This document shows positions 16,369 to 25,301 of a stretch of 64,000 bases of DNA, in pieces. This DNA is from Segniliparus rotundus DSM 44985 (GTDB lineage: Bacteria; Actinomycetota; Actinomycetes; Mycobacteriales; Mycobacteriaceae), in assembly GCF_000092825.1 (NCBI RefSeq), contig NC_014168.1:1975946-2039945 (forward strand). Direction: 5' to 3'. The stretch's first letter is position 1; the number at the start of each line of letters is the position of its first letter. Below the pieces are notes generated by a model that saw only the letters and a program-made list of their open reading frames with translations, searched no databases and was not told the DNA's origin. The translations under genes and the position numbers were made by a program.

Positions 16369-17919
16369 TCACCGACCTGGAAACCCTGGGAAATTCGGCA
16401 TCGGCGGCAGCTGGAGCGAGGAAAGATCGACGTCTTCCAGCCCCGGCGGAAGGTCGTAGAGGCCCTGCGGCAGGCCGGGCGCGCCGGGCAGGCCGCCCGC
16501 CGGCTGGCGCTGCGGCCCCCTGCCCTTTTTGCCCTTGCCCTTCTTGGCCGCCTTCGCCTTGGCTTTGCTGGGGCGGGAGCCGAAACCACCGCCGAACATG
16601 CCGCCGGCGAGCTGGCCCATGACTTTTTTCATCTGGAAGAACTGGTCGACGAGCTGGTTCACCTGGTTCACCGTCACCCCCGAGCCGTTGGCGATCCGCA
16701 TCCGCCGCGACGCGTTGATGATCTTCGGATCGGCCCGCTCGCCTGGGGTCATACCGCAAATGATGGCTTCGAGCCGGTCCAAATCGCGCTCGTCCACATT
16801 CGCGAGCGCGTCTTTCATCTGGCCCGCGCCGGGCAGCATCCCGAGGACGTTGGCGAGCGGCCCGAGCTGGCGCATCTGTTTGAGCTGCTGGAGGAAGTCC
16901 TGCAGAGTCATCTCCCCCGAGGCCATTTTCTGCGCGGCCTCTTCGGCTTCGCGCTCGTCGAAAACGCGCTGCGCCTGCTCGATCAGGGAGAGGAGATCGC
17001 CCATGTCGAGGATGCGGCTCGACATGCGGTCAGGGTGGAAGACGTCGAAATCTTCGAGTTTCTCCCCCGAGGAGGCGAACAGGATCGGCTTGCCCGTCAC
17101 CTGCCGGACCGACAGGGCCGCTCCGCCCCGGGCGTCGCCGTCGAGCTTGGTGAGCACGACACCGGTGAACCCGACGCCCTGGTCGAACGCGGTCGCGGCG
17201 TGCAGCGCGTCCTGGCCGATCATCGCGTCGACAGTGAACAGCACCTCGTCGGGCGACACCGCGTCGCGGATCGCGGCGGCTTGCGCCATGAGCTCCTGGT
17301 CGACGCCGAGCCGGCCAGCCGTGTCCACCACGACCACGTCGTGGTGCTGTTCGCGGGCGAGCTGAACACCCGAGCGGGCGACCGCCACCGGGTCCCCTGC
17401 TGTCACGCCGTCGTGCTCCAGGCTCGCGCCGGGCTGGGGGGCGTGAACAGCGACACCTGCTCGCTCGGCGACCACTTGGAGCTGCTTGACCGCCCCAGGA
17501 CGCTGCAGGTCGCAGGCGACCAAGAGCGGGGCGTGCCCCTGGCTCTTGAGCCATTTGGCGAGCTTGCCGGCGAGCGTGGTCTTGCCCGCGCCCTGCAGGC
17601 CGACGAGCATGATGACCGTGGGCGGCGTTTTGGCGAGCCACAACCGGCGGGACTCGCCGCCGAGGATCTCCGTGAGCTCCTCGTCGACGATCTTCACGAC
17701 CTGTTGGGCCGGGTTCAAGGCGCCCGAGAGGGCAACCCCTTTGGCCCGCTCCTTCACCCGTGCGACGAACTCGCGCACCACCGGCAGGGCGACGTCCGCC
17801 TCAAGCAGGGCGATGCGGATGTGCTTGCAGGTGACGTCGATGTCCTCTTCGGACAGCTTCCCTTTGCCCCGGAGCTGGGAAAGCGCTCCGACCAGGCGGT
17901 CTGACAGCGAACTGAACAC
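16369..17919 (-). CDS. ffh: Signal recognition particle protein Ffh
   Basis: 516 residues. The NG GTPase domain comprises residues 1-300 (GLQGAGKTTLAGKLAKWL, VDTAGR, TKLDGDARGG) and the methionine-rich M domain about 320-440 binds 4.5S RNA and signal peptides. A Lys/Gly-rich then Pro/Gly-rich tail follows. It delivers nascent membrane proteins to FtsY. The GTG start has an AAGGAGC box. No SRP RNA gene was seen here. Confidence 0.96.
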   Translation of the reverse strand: MFSSLSDRLVGALSQLRGKGKLSEEDIDVTCKHIRIALLEADVALPVVREFVARVKERAKGVALSGALNPAQQVVKIVDEELTEILGGESRRLWLAKTPPTVIMLVGLQGAGKTTLAGKLAKWLKSQGHAPLLVACDLQRPGAVKQLQVVAERAGVAVHAPQPGASLEHDGVTAGDPVAVARSGVQLAREQHHDVVVVDTAGRLGVDQELMAQAAAIRDAVSPDEVLFTVDAMIGQDALHAATAFDQGVGFTGVVLTKLDGDARGGAALSVRQVTGKPILFASSGEKLEDFDVFHPDRMSSRILDMGDLLSLIEQAQRVFDEREAEEAAQKMASGEMTLQDFLQQLKQMRQLGPLANVLGMLPGAGQMKDALANVDERDLDRLEAIICGMTPGERADPKIINASRRMRIANGSGVTVNQVNQLVDQFFQMKKVMGQLAGGMFGGGFGSRPSKAKAKAAKKGKGKKGRGPQRQPAGGLPGAPGLPQGLYDLPPGLEDVDLSSLQLPPMPNFPGFPGR

Positions 17920-17973
17920 GAATGAAGCTCCTTGATGAGAAAGTCTTGACGCCCCAGTCTATCGGGGCGGCGG

Positions 17974-18768
17974 TCAGACTCCGAATCGCCGGTGACGGGC
18001 GGCGTAGTCGCGCAGCGCCCGCAAGAAATCCACCCGGCGGAACTCCGGCCAGTACGCCTCGGTGAACCATATTTCGGAGTGCACGCTCTGCCAGAGCAAA
18101 AAGCCAGAGAGGCGTTGCTCGCCCGATGTGCGTATCACCAGGTCCGGGTCTGGCTGGCCAGAGGTGTACAGGTGCTCGCCAATGCCTGCCACGTCGATGG
18201 ACTGCACAAGCTCGTTGCCGGTGAGCCCTGCCGAGAGTTTCTCGGCGACAAGCGAGCGCACGGCGTCGGAAATCTCCTGCCGCCCGCCGTAGCCGACCGC
18301 GACGTTGACGTGGTTGCCCGTGCGGCCGACCGTCTGTTTGGCGGAACGCAGGAGGTTCGTGGCGAACTCCTCCGGCAAGAACTCCAGGGCTCCCACAATC
18401 CGCACCTGCCAGTTCTTGTCCGGCGCGCACAGCTCGGCCACGACTTCGTGGATGACGTCGAGCAGCGCAGCGAGCTCTTCGGGGTCGCGTCGGAGGTTCT
18501 CGGTGGACAAAAGCCAGACGGTGACATGGCCGACGCCCTCGGCGTCGCACCAGGACAAGAACTCGGCGATTTTCAACGCCCCGACCCGATGCCCGTGGCT
18601 GACGTCCGCGAAACCGTTCGCCCGAGCCCAACGCCGATTGCCGTCGCAGAGCACCGCGATGTGCTGGGGCAGTTTCGCGCCGCGCAACTGTTTCTCCACC
18701 TGCCGCTCGTACAGGCCGTACGCCGCTCGGGCCACTGCCCGCCGCACTGGGTTGCCGCGCTTCAGCAT
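17974..18768 (-). CDS. Short-chain Z-isoprenyl diphosphate synthase (UppS family, Rv1086-like)
   Basis: 264 residues. HIAVLCDGNRRWARANG carries the catalytic Asp and phosphate-binding arginines of cis-prenyltransferases, and SGEQRLSGFLLWQSVHSEIWF the C-terminal signature. In M. tuberculosis Rv1086 makes omega,E,Z-farnesyl diphosphate, a precursor for decaprenyl phosphate; the neighbouring hemolysin-III, mca, greA, metB, cbs and lipU homologues match that locus, so I favour the same role over a full undecaprenyl synthase. The start overlaps the upstream MBL gene by 7 nt. Confidence 0.85.
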   Translation of the reverse strand: MLKRGNPVRRAVARAAYGLYERQVEKQLRGAKLPQHIAVLCDGNRRWARANGFADVSHGHRVGALKIAEFLSWCDAEGVGHVTVWLLSTENLRRDPEELAALLDVIHEVVAELCAPDKNWQVRIVGALEFLPEEFATNLLRSAKQTVGRTGNHVNVAVGYGGRQEISDAVRSLVAEKLSAGLTGNELVQSIDVAGIGEHLYTSGQPDPDLVIRTSGEQRLSGFLLWQSVHSEIWFTEAYWPEFRRVDFLRALRDYAARHRRFGV

Positions 18769-19826
18769 AGGGCCGCCAGCGTGTCCGTCGAGGCCAACCG
18801 CGCCATGGCCAAAAGCCCCCTGGCCCGCAGGGAGGCAGAGCCCTCACGGCCCGAGAGCCGGTCAAAAATGACGGTGAGGCTCACCCCGAGCCGCGCCACG
18901 TCGTGCCATTCGCGGAAACCGCGCTCCGCGAATTCGCCGCCGCCCACAATGCCCTCGGCCGCGGCCAGCGCGCTCTGTCCCGCCTTATGCCGGTCGGCGC
19001 CTTCCCGCAGGACAAGCTCCCAGTAGGCGCGCAGCGCCGTGACTTGCGCTGTGGTGCTCACCGGGCCGTGTCCCGGCACGACGGTCTTCGGCTCGAACGC
19101 GAGAATCCGGTCCAACGCCGCGACCCACCGCTCGGCCGGCCCCTCCCACATGATCGGCGTGACTCCCGAGAAAAGGATGTCGCCCGCGAAAACGACGTCG
19201 ACGTCGGGCACATGGGCGAGAAGGTCGCCTTTGGTGTGCGCAGGGCCGACTTTGAGCAGATCCACCCGGCGCCCGCCGACGTCCAACGTGAGCGAGCCGG
19301 CGAACAGTTCCGTGGGAAAAGCGAGCCGCACACCGCCGAAACGGTACTGGCCGCAGGACCGGAGAAAATCCGAGAGCACCATCGCGGGGCGCAGGCCGGG
19401 GAGCCGCCCGCGGAAGGGCAGACGTTCGAGCGCAGGTCCCACGAGCGAGCCGAACCGGCCTCCAGCCGCCAGGACGCGGGGACGGAACTCGACCATGTCC
19501 TCCCTCGCGCCTTCGGCGGCGATGATCCGCCGACCCGCGAGGAGCTGGTTCCCCCAGCAATGGTCTCCGTCGCCGTGCGTGTTGACGACGACCGCGATAG
19601 TGTCCGCGGACACGGGAGCGGCGTCGAGCATTCGCTGAGTGATGATCGGGTCCCAGAGCGTGTCGATGAGCAAAGCTTCGCCGTCACCGCAGATCAGACC
19701 CGCATTCGACTCGCCGAGCCTGCCGTTGGGCTGCAACCAGGCCCATGTTCCCTCGGCCACTTCGCGCCAACCGCCCTGGTACTCGGCCGAACCTCCGATC
19801 AGCGTGGGCACAGTGAAGGATGTCAC
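18762..19826 (-). CDS. MBL-fold metallo-hydrolase
   Basis: 354 residues. The metallo-beta-lactamase zinc motif is NTHGDGDHCWGN (about residues 82-93); further metal ligands are likely in GPAHTKGDLL, FAGDIL and VPGHGPVS. The substrate is unknown; the fold serves glyoxalases, thioesterases and others. A TAAGCT hexamer ends 6 nt before the GTG, fitting a leaderless mRNA, and overlaps the control region of the divergent hemolysin-III gene. It is translationally overlapped with the prenyl synthase downstream. Confidence 0.85.
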   Translation of the reverse strand: MTSFTVPTLIGGSAEYQGGWREVAEGTWAWLQPNGRLGESNAGLICGDGEALLIDTLWDPIITQRMLDAAPVSADTIAVVVNTHGDGDHCWGNQLLAGRRIIAAEGAREDMVEFRPRVLAAGGRFGSLVGPALERLPFRGRLPGLRPAMVLSDFLRSCGQYRFGGVRLAFPTELFAGSLTLDVGGRRVDLLKVGPAHTKGDLLAHVPDVDVVFAGDILFSGVTPIMWEGPAERWVAALDRILAFEPKTVVPGHGPVSTTAQVTALRAYWELVLREGADRHKAGQSALAAAEGIVGGGEFAERGFREWHDVARLGVSLTVIFDRLSGREGSASLRARGLLAMARLASTDTLAALC

Positions 19827-19832
19827 CGGGAC

Positions 19833-19838
19833 AGCTTA
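19833..19838 (-). promoter_or_regulatory. -10 element for the leaderless MBL hydrolase gene
   Basis: TAAGCT on the minus strand, 6 nt from the GTG at 19826. A rightward TATCCT at 19837-19842 overlaps it and probably serves the divergent hemolysin-III gene. Confidence 0.5.
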
Positions 19839-19861
19839 TCCTGTATGCCGAAAGGAGCGGC

Positions 19862-20566
19862 ATGATGACGAGCGCGATGACTGAAAGCGATTCCCGCGGC
19901 CCGGCGCCAGCATCCGTGCCCGTCAAACCCCGCATGCGCGGCTGGATCCACGTCTGGGCCTGCGCCGCTTCCGTGGTGTGCGGGATCGCCTTGGTCGGCT
20001 TCGCGGCAACGCACGCCGGGGCGCGCGCAGGATTCGCCACGGCGCTCTACTCGCTGACGGTCTGCGCGATGTTCGGAGTGAGCGCGACCTATCACCGGAT
20101 CCACTGGAAGACCCCGCAGTCCAGGGGGTTGATGAAGCGTCTCGACCACTCGATGATCTTCTTGTTCATCGCGGGCACCTACACGCCGTTCTGCTACCTG
20201 TTGCTCCAACCCGGGACCTACCATTGGATCTTGTCCGTGGTGTGGGCCGGGGCGGTGGCCGGAGCGGTGCTGAAAGTCTGCTTCCCGCACTCGACCAAGT
20301 GGCTCGGGGTCGTTTTGTACCTCGCCCTCGGCTGGGTGTGCGTGTTCGTGACGCCGGAGATCTTGTCGAAAGGCGGCGTGGTCCCCGTGGCGCTGCTCGC
20401 CGTGGGCGGCGTCTTGTACAGCTTCGGTGCGATCCTGTACGCGACCAAATGGCCGAATCCGTGGCCGAAAACATTCGGCCACCACGAGTTCTTCCACGCG
20501 GCGACGGCAATCGCCGCAATCTGCCATCACATAGCCGTGTGGTTCGCAGTGATCGCGATCATCTGA
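19862..20566 (+). CDS. Hemolysin III / TrhA (YqfA) family membrane protein
   Basis: 234 residues with seven hydrophobic segments and the PAQR-family metal-site residues: ATYHRIHW, LDHSMIFLFIAGTYTP and HHEFFHAATAIAAICHHIAVW. Bacterial members affect membrane energetics and lipid homeostasis; 'hemolysin' is historical. The ATG at 19862 is preceded by AAAGGAG; an ATG follows directly at 19865. It occupies the place of Rv1085c next to the Z-prenyl synthase. Confidence 0.85.
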   Translation: MMTSAMTESDSRGPAPASVPVKPRMRGWIHVWACAASVVCGIALVGFAATHAGARAGFATALYSLTVCAMFGVSATYHRIHWKTPQSRGLMKRLDHSMIFLFIAGTYTPFCYLLLQPGTYHWILSVVWAGAVAGAVLKVCFPHSTKWLGVVLYLALGWVCVFVTPEILSKGGVVPVALLAVGGVLYSFGAILYATKWPNPWPKTFGHHEFFHAATAIAAICHHIAVWFAVIAII

Positions 20567-20581
20567 CCGCGCAAAAGAAAC

Positions 20582-20800
20582 CTAGCCGCGCGGGGCGTCC
20601 TCGTCGTCGGCCCGCTCTTGCGCGTCTGGCGTGTCGAAGCTCTTCGGAATCTTCTTGAGGTGCTTCTGCATCGACCAGCCGAGAACGAACACCGCGATGG
20701 CCAAGAGCAGCATCACCACGACGCCCCACGGGGACCCCTTGCCCTGTTCGGGCCCAGGCGGCCCCACAGCGAGAAGCTGGATCACAAAATCTGACGTCAT
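20582..20800 (-). CDS. Small single-span membrane protein downstream of mca (Rv1083-like)
   Basis: 72 residues with one central membrane segment ([17 protein letters not shown]) and a charged acidic tail ending near DDEDAPRG. It is coupled to mca by an ATGA overlap, the same pairing seen in mycobacteria. Role unknown; a membrane partner of the mycothiol detoxification amidase is possible by position only. Confidence 0.75.
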   Translation of the reverse strand: MTSDFVIQLLAVGPPGPEQGKGSPWGVVVMLLLAIAVFVLGWSMQKHLKKIPKSFDTPDAQERADDEDAPRG

Positions 20801-21663
20801 GGGGCTTGCACTCCTGCGAAAAGATCGTTCTCCGGCTGGCTTGTCGGAACCAAGGAACGGGCGAGCTCGAACTCTTCCGTCGGCCAATACTGCTGTTGCA
20901 GCGCGACGGGCACCGCGAAAAAGAAACCGTTCGGGTCGACCTGCGAGCGATGCGCCAAAAGGGCGGCTTCCCGCTGAGGGAAGTACGCCGCGCACGGCAC
21001 GCTCGTGGTGACCCGGTGCGACTTGTCCTCGTCCTCCGGCACATTCGCCAAGAGCTCGGTGTAAGGGCTCTCCCCGTCCCGTTCGAGGAGCAGCTCGTGG
21101 AATTGCACCAGGCGTTTGCGGATGAACGCGTGGTCGTAATAGATCTTGCTCACCTGCCAAGCGGGTCCGGCTTCGGGGAAACGTCCGGGGTCCGCGGCAG
21201 CCTCGAACGCCGCCATCGACACCTCGTGGCAGCGGACATGGTCCGGATGCGGGTAGCCGCCCTTCTCGTCATACGTGGTCATCACGTGCGGACGGAACCG
21301 CCGGACGACGGCGACGAGATCGCGCAACGGCTCTTCGATCGGCACTGCCGCGAAGGACCCCTCGGGCAACGGCGGGGGCGGGTCGCCCTCGGGAAATCCC
21401 GAGTCCACATAGCCCAGCCAGTGATGGGACACGCCGAGGATGCGAGCCGCCTCGGCCATTTCCTGGCGGCGGATCGCCGGGAGGTTCGCTTTGACCGCAG
21501 GAGCGTCCAGCGCAGGATTGAGAACGTCCCCGCGTTCTCCACCGGTGAGGGTCACCACCAGGACCTCATTGCCTTCGGCGGCGTATCGCGCCGTTGTGGC
21601 CGCGCCCTTGCTGGACTCGTCGTCGGGATGCGCGTGAACGGCCATCAGCCGCAAGCCGCTCAT
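20797..21663 (-). CDS. mca: Mycothiol S-conjugate amidase
   Basis: 288 residues. The enzyme splits mycothiol conjugates to release mercapturic acids for export, a hallmark of mycothiol-using actinobacteria. The zinc site is [13 protein letters not shown] (residues 9-21), with [10 protein letters not shown] as the second histidine motif and GGERGDV near residue 41. A length near 290 and the C-terminal PNGFFFAVP segment favour Mca over MshB. The TAACAT hexamer at 21706-21711 on the minus strand is a candidate -10. Confidence 0.93.
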   Translation of the reverse strand: MSGLRLMAVHAHPDDESSKGAATTARYAAEGNEVLVVTLTGGERGDVLNPALDAPAVKANLPAIRRQEMAEAARILGVSHHWLGYVDSGFPEGDPPPPLPEGSFAAVPIEEPLRDLVAVVRRFRPHVMTTYDEKGGYPHPDHVRCHEVSMAAFEAAADPGRFPEAGPAWQVSKIYYDHAFIRKRLVQFHELLLERDGESPYTELLANVPEDEDKSHRVTTSVPCAAYFPQREAALLAHRSQVDPNGFFFAVPVALQQQYWPTEEFELARSLVPTSQPENDLFAGVQAP

Positions 21664-21729
21664 GCAGTTCCGCCCCGTCGGATCTGCGTCACAATCCTCA
21701 TCTTTATGTTAGCGAACGGCACAGCGTGG

Positions 21730-21735
21730 TATTCT
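21730..21735 (+). promoter_or_regulatory. -10 element of the greA promoter
   Basis: TATTCT on the plus strand 225 nt before greA. It predicts a transcript start near 21742, just ahead of the first leader hairpin. No good -35 hexamer accompanies it. Confidence 0.5.
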
Positions 21736-21741
21736 AGACGC

Positions 21742-21954
21742 AAGCGCGCCGTGGAGTCCACGGCGCGTAATGCTTGGTGAAGGCAAAACACCTGCAGCGC
21801 CCAGCAGCTGACGGCAGGACAACCGTTCTGCCTCGTCGGCGAGCGCCGACGGCGCTGTGAGCGGTTGGCCGCTCTCCCACAGACCGTGACGCCTGGGGAG
21901 GCGCCCCGCGGACCGGAAAGCCGGCAAGTCCCAAATCGAAGAAGTAGAGGACAC
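21742..21954 (+). promoter_or_regulatory. Long structured 5' leader of greA (candidate cis-regulatory RNA)
   Basis: About 213 nt without an ORF. It folds by inspection into successive hairpins: a perfect 10-bp stem with a 3-nt loop (21745-21754 with 21758-21767); GGCAG with CTGCC near 21813-21832; a 7-bp stem CGTCGGC-GAGC-GCCGACG at 21834-21851; GAGCGG-TTGG-CCGCTC at 21859-21874, itself inside a CTGTG/CACAG pair; GGGG with CCCC near 21895-21908; and CCGG-AAAG-CCGG inside GGAC/GTCC near 21910-21931. It does not match the TPP, cobalamin, SAM-IV or M-box consensus sequences that I can recall. Confidence 0.5.
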
Positions 21955-22452
21955 ATGACGATGACTGAGAACGTGACCTGGTTGACGCAAGAGGCCCATG
22001 ACCGGTTGAAGGCCGAACTCGACTCGCTGATCGCCAACCGGCCCGTCCTGGCCGCCGAGATCAACGAACGGCGCGAAGAGGGCGACCTGAAGGAGAACGG
22101 CGGCTACCACGCCGCCCGCGAAGAGCAAGGGCAGCAAGAGGCTCGCATCCGCCAATTGCAGGACCTCCTGGCGACCGCCAAGGTCGGCGCGGCTCCGACG
22201 CAGTCCGGCGTGGCCCTGCCCGGGTCGGTGGTGACGGTGTACTACGACGGCGACAAATCCGACACCGAGACCTTCCTCATCGCCACCCGCGAAGAAGGAG
22301 CCCAGGGCGGCAAACTCGAGGTGTACTCCCCCAACTCCCCGCTCGGCGGCGCGCTTCTCGACGCCAAGGTCGGCGAGACAAGGGAATACACCGTGCCGAA
22401 CGGAGCGGTCGTCAAGGTGACCTTGGTGAGCGCGGAGCCGTACCACGGGTAG
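21955..22452 (+). CDS. greA: Transcription elongation factor GreA
   Basis: 165 residues. GreA enters the RNA polymerase secondary channel and restarts backtracked complexes. The N-terminal coiled coil (residues 5-80) has the tip acidic residues in [23 protein letters not shown]; the C-terminal FKBP-like domain ends [11 protein letters not shown]. The ATG at 21955 follows GTAGAGG; the next codon pair offers an alternative ATG two codons on. Its unusually long leader is described separately. It converges on metB. Confidence 0.95.
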   Translation: MTMTENVTWLTQEAHDRLKAELDSLIANRPVLAAEINERREEGDLKENGGYHAAREEQGQQEARIRQLQDLLATAKVGAAPTQSGVALPGSVVTVYYDGDKSDTETFLIATREEGAQGGKLEVYSPNSPLGGALLDAKVGETREYTVPNGAVVKVTLVSAEPYHG

Positions 22453-22500
22453 CGCCCGCGGGCTGTCCTCGCGCCAGGAACATCCGGCGCCCGGGAACGT

Positions 22501-22518
22501 GCTGCGCGGGAGCGCAGC
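22501..22518. terminator. Hairpin between convergent greA and metB
   Basis: GCTGCGC-GGGA-GCGCAGC, a perfect 7-bp stem in the 106-nt gap between the two stops. No T-tract, as is usual for mycobacterial terminators. Confidence 0.4.
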
Positions 22519-22558
22519 GCCAACTCGAGAGAGAGAACCGCCCAGCGAGGCGGACCGT

Positions 22559-23719
22559 CTAACCCAATGCCTCGTCGAGATCGGCGATCAGGTCCCCGAC
22601 GTCCTCAAGGCCGACAGAGAGCCGCACCAGGTCAGTCGGCACCTCCAGATCCGACCCCACCACGGAGGCATGGGTCATCCGCGCGGGGTGCTCGATGAGC
22701 GATTCAACGCCGCCCAACGACTCGCCGAGGGTGAAGACCTTGACGCGGGCGCACAGGTCGAGCGCGGCCTGTTCCCCGCCGCGCAAGCGGACTGAGAGCA
22801 TCCCGCCGAATCCGCCGCGCATCTGCGCGGCGGCGATATGGTGGCCGGGGTCGCCCGCAAGGCCCGGATAGAGCACTTTGACGACTTTCGGATGATCGGC
22901 AAGGTGCTCGGCGATCCTGAGCGCGCTCTCGCTCTGACGCTGGACCCGGACGCCGAGCGTGAGCATGCCCCGGCGAATCAGGAACGCGTCGAACGGGCTC
23001 GGCACCGCGCCGGAGCCGTTCTGCAAAAATCCCACGGCGGCGTCGAGCTCCGAATCATTCGTGACCACCGCCCCGCCGATGACGTCGGAGTGCCCACCAA
23101 GGTATTTCGTGGCGGAGTGGACCACCGCATGCGCCCCGAGCTCCAATGGGCGCTGCAAATAGGGCGATGCGAACGTGTTGTCCACAAGCAGCGCGACCTG
23201 CGCCGAGCGCGCGGCTTCGGCCAGCGCGGCGATGTCAGTGACCGAGAGCAGCGGATTGCTCGGCGTCTCCACCCAGATCGCCTTGGTCTGCGGGGTGATC
23301 TGGTCCACGAAGGCCTGCGGTTCATGGGATTTGGCAATGGAGTACGCGACGCCCCACGGGCGCAGGATCTTGTCCACGAGCCGGAAGGTCCCCCCGTACG
23401 CGTCGTGCGGGATGACAAGGTGCTCGCCAGGCTTCACAAGCGCGCGCAGCACCGCGTCCGTGGCGGCCAAGCCCGAGCTGAACGCCCTGGCGTGCTGCGC
23501 CGTCTCGCTCGCCGCGAGCGTCTTCTCGAGCGCGGTGCGAGTCGGGTTGGCGCTGCGCGAGTACTCGTACCCTCCTTTGAGGCCGCCCACACCGTCCTGG
23601 GCGAAGGTGGAAGTCGCGTAGATCGGCGCGTTCACCGCGCCGAATGCGGGGTCCAATTCGTGGTCGGGATGGATGACCCGAGTGGAGAAACCTTGTTGGG
23701 AGAAATCCTGTGCGCTCAC
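22559..23719 (-). CDS. metB: Cystathionine gamma-synthase
   Basis: 386 residues. A PLP enzyme joining cysteine to an activated homoserine to form cystathionine; related lyases act in the reverse direction. PLP is anchored by the Lys in HSATKYLGGHSDVIGG; YEYSRSANPTRTALE, SSGLAATDAVL and VETPSNPLL are family signatures. It lies next to cbs, giving both branches of transsulfuration, as in M. tuberculosis Rv1079-Rv1077, but without the intervening pra gene. The GTG start has TAGACT 7 nt upstream, compatible with a leaderless start. Confidence 0.92.
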   Translation of the reverse strand: MSAQDFSQQGFSTRVIHPDHELDPAFGAVNAPIYATSTFAQDGVGGLKGGYEYSRSANPTRTALEKTLAASETAQHARAFSSGLAATDAVLRALVKPGEHLVIPHDAYGGTFRLVDKILRPWGVAYSIAKSHEPQAFVDQITPQTKAIWVETPSNPLLSVTDIAALAEAARSAQVALLVDNTFASPYLQRPLELGAHAVVHSATKYLGGHSDVIGGAVVTNDSELDAAVGFLQNGSGAVPSPFDAFLIRRGMLTLGVRVQRQSESALRIAEHLADHPKVVKVLYPGLAGDPGHHIAAAQMRGGFGGMLSVRLRGGEQAALDLCARVKVFTLGESLGGVESLIEHPARMTHASVVGSDLEVPTDLVRLSVGLEDVGDLIADLDEALG

Positions 23720-23786
23720 CCTGAGCAGTCTAGTCGGGCGGGCGGACGGCGCACCGCCGGCCGATCTGCGGCCAGCGGGAAATCAG

Positions 23787-25172
23787 TCACTTCGCTGTGC
23801 GCAGGAAGTTGAGAAGGTCTTGCCGGGTGATGACGCCGACCGGCTTGCCGTCCTCGACCACCATCAGCGCGTTCGACTCCCCCAGCGCCTTGATCGCCTG
23901 GGAGAACGGCTCGCCGATGCCGATGAACGGGAACGGCGGGCTCATATGCTTGTTCACCGGGTCGGCCAGGCTCGCCCGACCGCTGAACACAGCGGAGAGC
24001 AGTTCGCGCTCGTCCACCGAGCCCGCGACTTCGCCGAGCATGATCGGGGGTTCGGCTCCGACGACCGGCATCTGGGAGACCTCGTACTCGGCAAGAATGT
24101 CGATGGCGTCGCGGATCGTCTCCTGCGGATGCGTGTGCACAAAACTCGGCAGCTCCCCGGACTTGCCCCGCAGGATCTCGCCGACGGTGTGCTCGTCGGC
24201 GGTGCCGTCGAGGCGGGTGCGCAAGAATCCGTATGAGCGCATCCACGAGTCGTTGAAGATCTTCGACAGATACCCCCGACCGCCGTCCGGAAGGAGCGCG
24301 ACCACGAGCCCGTCCGGGCCGATGCGCTGCGCGACCCTGATCGCGGCGACCACGGCGAGCCCGCTCGAGCCGCCGAGCAGAAGGCCCTCCTCCCGCGCGA
24401 GCCTGCGAGTCATGTTGAACGAGTCCGCGTCGGAGACGGCAAGGATCTCGTCGGTCACTGTCCGGTCGTACGCGTCGGGCCAGAAGTCCTCGCCCACCCC
24501 TTCCACAAGATACGGCCGTCCGGTCCCGCCCGAATACACCGAGCCCTCCGGATCGGCCCCGACGACCCGCACCGCCCCGTCGGAGACGTCTTTGAGGTAC
24601 CGGCCAGCCCCGCTGATCGTGCCGCCGGTGCCGATGCCCGCGACGAAGTGGGTGATTTTCCCGTCGGTGTCCCGCCAAATTTCCGGTCCGGTGCTCTCGT
24701 AATGACTGGCCGGGCCCGCAGGATTGACGTATTGGTTCGGCTTCCAAGCGCCCTCGGTCTCCTTGGCGAGCCGATCTGAGACGCTGTAATAGCTGTTGGG
24801 GTGCTCCGGCGGGACGGCAGTCGGGCACACCACAACCTGCGCCCCATAGGCTCTGAGCACGTTCTGCTTGTCTTCGCTGACTTTGTCCGGGCAGATGAAG
24901 ACACATTTGTAGCCTCGCTGCTGCGCGACGAGGGCAAGACCGACCCCGGTGTTGCCCGACGTCGGCTCCACGATGGTCCCGCCAGGTTTGAGCAGCCCGG
25001 CTTTTTCCGCCTCGTCGACCATTTTCGCGGCAATACGGTCCTTGGAGCTGGCTCCCGGGTTGAGATACTCGAGTTTCACCGCCACGGTCGCCGCACCGGC
25101 TGGCGCCACCGAGTTCAGTCGGACAAGGGGCGTGTTCCCGATGAGCTCTGTGACGTGTCCCGCGATGCGCAT
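23787..25172 (-). CDS. cbs: Cystathionine beta-synthase
   Basis: 461 residues. It condenses serine and homocysteine. Fold-type-II PLP domain at 1-320: TELIGNTPLVRLN, LNPGASSKDRIA with the PLP lysine, PTSGNTGVGLAL and GIGTGGTISG. Two CBS domains follow (about 335-455), ending in VEDGKPVGVITRQDLLNFL; the N-terminal heme domain of the human enzyme is absent. The ATG at 25172 is chosen because MRIAGHVTELIGNTP is the family N terminus; the longer frame to 25283 is non-coding. Transcribed towards metB with a 67-nt gap. Confidence 0.93.
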   Translation of the reverse strand: MRIAGHVTELIGNTPLVRLNSVAPAGAATVAVKLEYLNPGASSKDRIAAKMVDEAEKAGLLKPGGTIVEPTSGNTGVGLALVAQQRGYKCVFICPDKVSEDKQNVLRAYGAQVVVCPTAVPPEHPNSYYSVSDRLAKETEGAWKPNQYVNPAGPASHYESTGPEIWRDTDGKITHFVAGIGTGGTISGAGRYLKDVSDGAVRVVGADPEGSVYSGGTGRPYLVEGVGEDFWPDAYDRTVTDEILAVSDADSFNMTRRLAREEGLLLGGSSGLAVVAAIRVAQRIGPDGLVVALLPDGGRGYLSKIFNDSWMRSYGFLRTRLDGTADEHTVGEILRGKSGELPSFVHTHPQETIRDAIDILAEYEVSQMPVVGAEPPIMLGEVAGSVDERELLSAVFSGRASLADPVNKHMSPPFPFIGIGEPFSQAIKALGESNALMVVEDGKPVGVITRQDLLNFLRTAK

Positions 25173-25301
25173 GCCTTCATCATCCCACACCAGGCCCGCG
25201 CGCAGAGGCAGAGATGAACGAGCGCTGTTCGCCGAATGCCGGAGCTCATGGTCCTCGCCACAGCGCGCTGCTCCGCTCGACATGCGCTGACCCAGGCAGG
25301 G

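Noticed and set aside
16282-17904. 540-residue open frame opposite ffh
   Set aside because: Shadow of ffh in antisense; composition dominated by Arg, Leu and His without recognisable domains.
21780-21950. greA leader considered as a cobalamin or SAM-IV riboswitch, SRP RNA or RNase P RNA
   Set aside because: The diagnostic boxes (B12 box, SAM-IV core, GGAAGCAGC SRP loop, RNase P GAAAGTCCGG segments) are absent.
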